Source: Bradyrhizobium sp. Ec3.3 (GTDB lineage: Bacteria > Pseudomonadota > Alphaproteobacteria > Rhizobiales > Xanthobacteraceae). From it: a stretch of 64,000 bases of DNA. The notes beneath the pieces are model-generated. The model saw nothing but the letters and a program-made list of their open reading frames with translations, made no database searches and was not told where the DNA came from. Shown here piece after piece: positions 61,863 through 64,000 of this stretch. The first letter of the stretch is position 1, and each line of letters opens with the position of its first letter. A program made the translations under genes and the position numbers. Location: the NCBI RefSeq assembly GCF_000472925.1, contig NZ_AXAS01000010.1, positions 62,001 to 126,000 on the forward strand, given 5' to 3'.

Positions 61863-63365
61863 ATGTCCGACGCCGTCAAGGTCGGCTTCGTTCCGTTTTC
61901 CGCCGTCCCGCGCGGGACGCTGGTGGCGTTCTGTGACGACGGCTTGCGATTCGGCCCGGCGACCGCCAAGGCGCTCGGATCGGCAGTGGACCTGGTGAAG
62001 CGGGCCGCCGAGGCGGGCCAGTTCAAGGGCAAGACGGGCGCGGCGCTCGACATCCTGGCTCCCGAGGGGCTGAACGCGAGCCGGCTGATTGTGATCGGGG
62101 CCGGCAAGACTTCGGCGCTGAAGCTCAACGACTTTCTGAAGTTCGGCGGCGTGGCGGCCGGCAAGCTGAAGGCTGGCGCGAGCGCCATGACCATCATGGC
62201 CGAACTGCCTGACGGGGCCATGACCGCGGAGCAGACGGTCGCGATCGGCTCGGGCCTGCGGCTGCGCGCCTATAAATTCGATCGCTACAAGACGAAAAAG
62301 AAGGACGGCGAGGAGGGCGGTGCGTTGCGCGCCGACGTCGCGTTCGCTGTCGCTGACTTGGCTGCTGCGAAAAAGGCCTTCGCGCCGGCGGGCCATGTCG
62401 TCGAAGGCGTGATCATTGCGCGCGATCTCGTCAACGAGCCGCCGAACGTGCTCTTCCCGGAGGAGTTCGCGCGGCGCGCGAGCCAGCTCCGCAAGCTCGG
62501 CGTCAAGGTCGAGGTGCTCGACGTCAAGGCGATGCAGAAGCTCGGCATGGGAGCGCTGCTCGGCGTCGGTCAGGGCTCGGCGCGGCCGAGCCGTACCGTG
62601 ATCATGCGCTGGGACGGGGCCAAGAAAGGCGAGGCGCCCGTCGCTTTCGTCGGCAAGGGCGTCTGCTTCGACACCGGCGGCATCTCGATCAAGCCGGCCG
62701 GAAGCATGGAGGACATGAAGGGCGACATGGGGGGAGCCGCCTGCGTCGTCGGCCTGATGCACGCGCTCGCGGCGCGCAAGGCAAAGGTCAACGCGGTCGG
62801 TGCCATCGGCCTCGTCGAGAACATGCCCGATGGCAACGCCCAGCGTCCGGGCGACATCGTCACCTCGATGTCGGGCCAGACCATCGAGATCATCAACACC
62901 GACGCCGAAGGGCGTCTCGTGCTGGCCGACGTGCTCTGGTATGTCGCGAAGAGGGTGAAGCCGAAATTCATGGTGGATCTCGCAACGCTCACCGGCGCAA
63001 TCATGGTCGCGCTCGGCACCGAGCATGCCGGCATGTTCTCCAACAATGACGAACTCGCCGAACGTCTCCTGACGGCCGGCATCGAGAGCGGCGAAAAAGT
63101 CTGGCGCATGCCGCTCGGGCCCGAATACGACAAGCTGATCGATTCCCAGTTCGCCGACATGAAGAACACCGGCGGCCGCCATGGCGGCTCGATCACCGCG
63201 GCGCAGTTCCTCCAGCGCTTCGTCGACGGCACGCCCTGGGCGCATCTCGACATTGCCGGCACCGCCATGGGCGCCCCGAAGACCGACATCAACCAGAGCT
63301 GGGGCTCCGGCTATGGCGTGCGCCTGCTGGACCGTCTGGTCGCCGACCACTACGAGCGCAAATGA
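61863..63365 (+). CDS. pepA: Leucyl aminopeptidase
   Basis: This 500-aa M17 metallopeptidase removes N-terminal residues from peptides. The metal- and substrate-binding motifs [15 protein letters not shown] near residue 270 and the signature [12 protein letters not shown] near 350 are intact. The N-terminal domain is Ala/Lys-rich. The ATG at 61863 has a strong GGAGGAG; an upstream in-frame ATG lacks one. Its last 4 bases overlap holC. Confidence 0.96.
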   Translation: MSDAVKVGFVPFSAVPRGTLVAFCDDGLRFGPATAKALGSAVDLVKRAAEAGQFKGKTGAALDILAPEGLNASRLIVIGAGKTSALKLNDFLKFGGVAAGKLKAGASAMTIMAELPDGAMTAEQTVAIGSGLRLRAYKFDRYKTKKKDGEEGGALRADVAFAVADLAAAKKAFAPAGHVVEGVIIARDLVNEPPNVLFPEEFARRASQLRKLGVKVEVLDVKAMQKLGMGALLGVGQGSARPSRTVIMRWDGAKKGEAPVAFVGKGVCFDTGGISIKPAGSMEDMKGDMGGAACVVGLMHALAARKAKVNAVGAIGLVENMPDGNAQRPGDIVTSMSGQTIEIINTDAEGRLVLADVLWYVAKRVKPKFMVDLATLTGAIMVALGTEHAGMFSNNDELAERLLTAGIESGEKVWRMPLGPEYDKLIDSQFADMKNTGGRHGGSITAAQFLQRFVDGTPWAHLDIAGTAMGAPKTDINQSWGSGYGVRLLDRLVADHYERK

Positions 63366-63814
63366 CCGAAGTGCTGTTCTACCATCTGCAAAACATGACG
63401 GTGGAGAACGTTTTGCCGCCGCTGCTCGAGAAATCGCTCGAGCGCGGCTGGCGCGTCGTGGTGCAGTCGACGTCGGAGGAACGCGCCGATGCGCTCGACG
63501 CGCATCTCTGGACCTATCGCGACGATTCCTTCCTGCCGCACGCGACATGGCGGGTGAACGACGCCGCGGAGCAGCCGGTCGTACTGGCGGTCGAGGAGGG
63601 CAATCCCAACGGCGCCAATGTCCGCTTCCTGATCGACAACGCCGCGCTGCCTCAGGATTCGGAGACTTATGAGCGCATGGTGCTCCTGTTCAACGGCGAC
63701 GATCCGGACGCGCTCGCGCTGGCGCGCAGCGCCTGGACGGATTGCAAGGCGCGCGGATTTGATGTCACCTATTGGCAGGCTGACGAGCGGGGCCGATGGC
63801 AGCGGCGCAATTAG
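63362..63814 (+). CDS. holC: DNA polymerase III chi subunit
   Basis: HolC links the clamp loader to SSB at the fork. The 150-aa protein starts [20 protein letters not shown] and contains the family motifs [24 protein letters not shown] and [13 protein letters not shown]. The start overlaps the pepA stop by 4 bp (ATGA), the classical pepA-holC pair of Proteobacteria. Confidence 0.95.
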   Translation: MTEVLFYHLQNMTVENVLPPLLEKSLERGWRVVVQSTSEERADALDAHLWTYRDDSFLPHATWRVNDAAEQPVVLAVEEGNPNGANVRFLIDNAALPQDSETYERMVLLFNGDDPDALALARSAWTDCKARGFDVTYWQADERGRWQRRN

Positions 63815-63944
63815 GTGTTGGCTGTCAAATTAATGATAATTTGCGCCTTTCGGGGGAAAGCTGGCCTTCGTCACGGTCGTGCCGCAAAGTGATGTTGGGA
63901 CAATCGTTTAGGGCTGGTCCTTAACGCGGGGATTTGGGTTTATC

Positions 63945-64000
63945 GTGCGACATCAAAAGCTTCCTTCGACGCTTCTACTGGCGTTGTGCACGGTTGCGCC
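63945..64000 (+). CDS. Start of a secreted protein, cut by the window end
   Basis: A GTG at 63945 opens a frame reading RHQKLPSTLLLALCTVA to the end of the window, a good signal peptide start (basic then hydrophobic). The ribosome-binding site is weak (GGGGATTTGGG). It is only 18 codons, so the call rests on the signal-like pattern. Confidence 0.4.
   Translation, partial: MRHQKLPSTLLLALCTVA

Overview
The window looks like chromosomal backbone of a high-GC alphaproteobacterium, most likely Bradyrhizobium or a close relative in the Nitrobacteraceae. The pointers are the gene orders (rpsF-rpsR-DUF2232-rplI, dnaB-alr, fabD-fabG-acpP-fabF-mltG-yicC-gmk, lptF-lptG-lptD-surA-pdxA-rsmA), frequent GTG/TTG starts, FixK-type TTGA-N6-TCAA boxes and several families of short palindromic intergenic repeats. 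I found no rRNA, tRNA, insertion sequence, prophage or CRISPR array.

Layout. 1-6 kb: a CsaA-like tRNA-binding protein divergent from an ArsC/Spx-family reductase, then a five-gene Liv-type ABC importer (livG-livF-binding protein-livH-livM) with a stable hairpin between the binding protein and the first permease. 6-8 kb: a DUF47-pit phosphate pair behind a near-consensus PHO box, and a guanidinium exporter (gdx) preceded by a guanidine-II (mini-ykkC) type riboswitch. 8-16 kb: prfC, a secreted TolA/TonB-C-like protein, nnrU, an acyl-CoA ligase, and a yfgM-lipoprotein-der cluster. 16-25 kb: a second, orphan binding protein paralogous to the first, an SDR, purF-cvpA, radA, a TauE-like permease, a GFA protein, a small membrane protein and xth. 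25-31 kb: alr, dnaB, small genes, cfa and a secreted CxxCH protein with a very long disordered tail. 32-39 kb: a TetR-amidohydrolase pair, the ribosomal operon rpsF-rpsR-DUF2232-rplI, a TetR-desaturase pair and a diguanylate cyclase. 39-47 kb: the fatty-acid cluster followed by mltG-yicC-gmk. 46-53 kb: accessory genes (a Pro/Ala-rich membrane protein, a winged-helix regulator, an orphan histidine kinase, a transglutaminase, two small genes each behind a perfect FixK/FNR-type box, an alcohol dehydrogenase). 54-64 kb: the LPS-transport operon lptF-lptG-lptD-surA-pdxA-rsmA, divergent from pepA-holC.

The best signals are regulatory. They are the two-hairpin ACGR element before gdx, the PHO box before DUF47-pit, paired FixK-type boxes at 51.07 and 51.46 kb, a leader hairpin that sequesters the rpsF Shine-Dalgarno sequence, twin overlapping palindromes over a TetR promoter, and a roughly 70-bp palindromic element found three times, each starting a few bases after a stop codon and in the sense orientation of the upstream gene. 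I did not find a clearly new multi-gene defence or metabolic system. The TetR-amidohydrolase operon, whose enzyme appears to have lost metal ligands, and the TetR-desaturase operon are the least conventional gene pairs.
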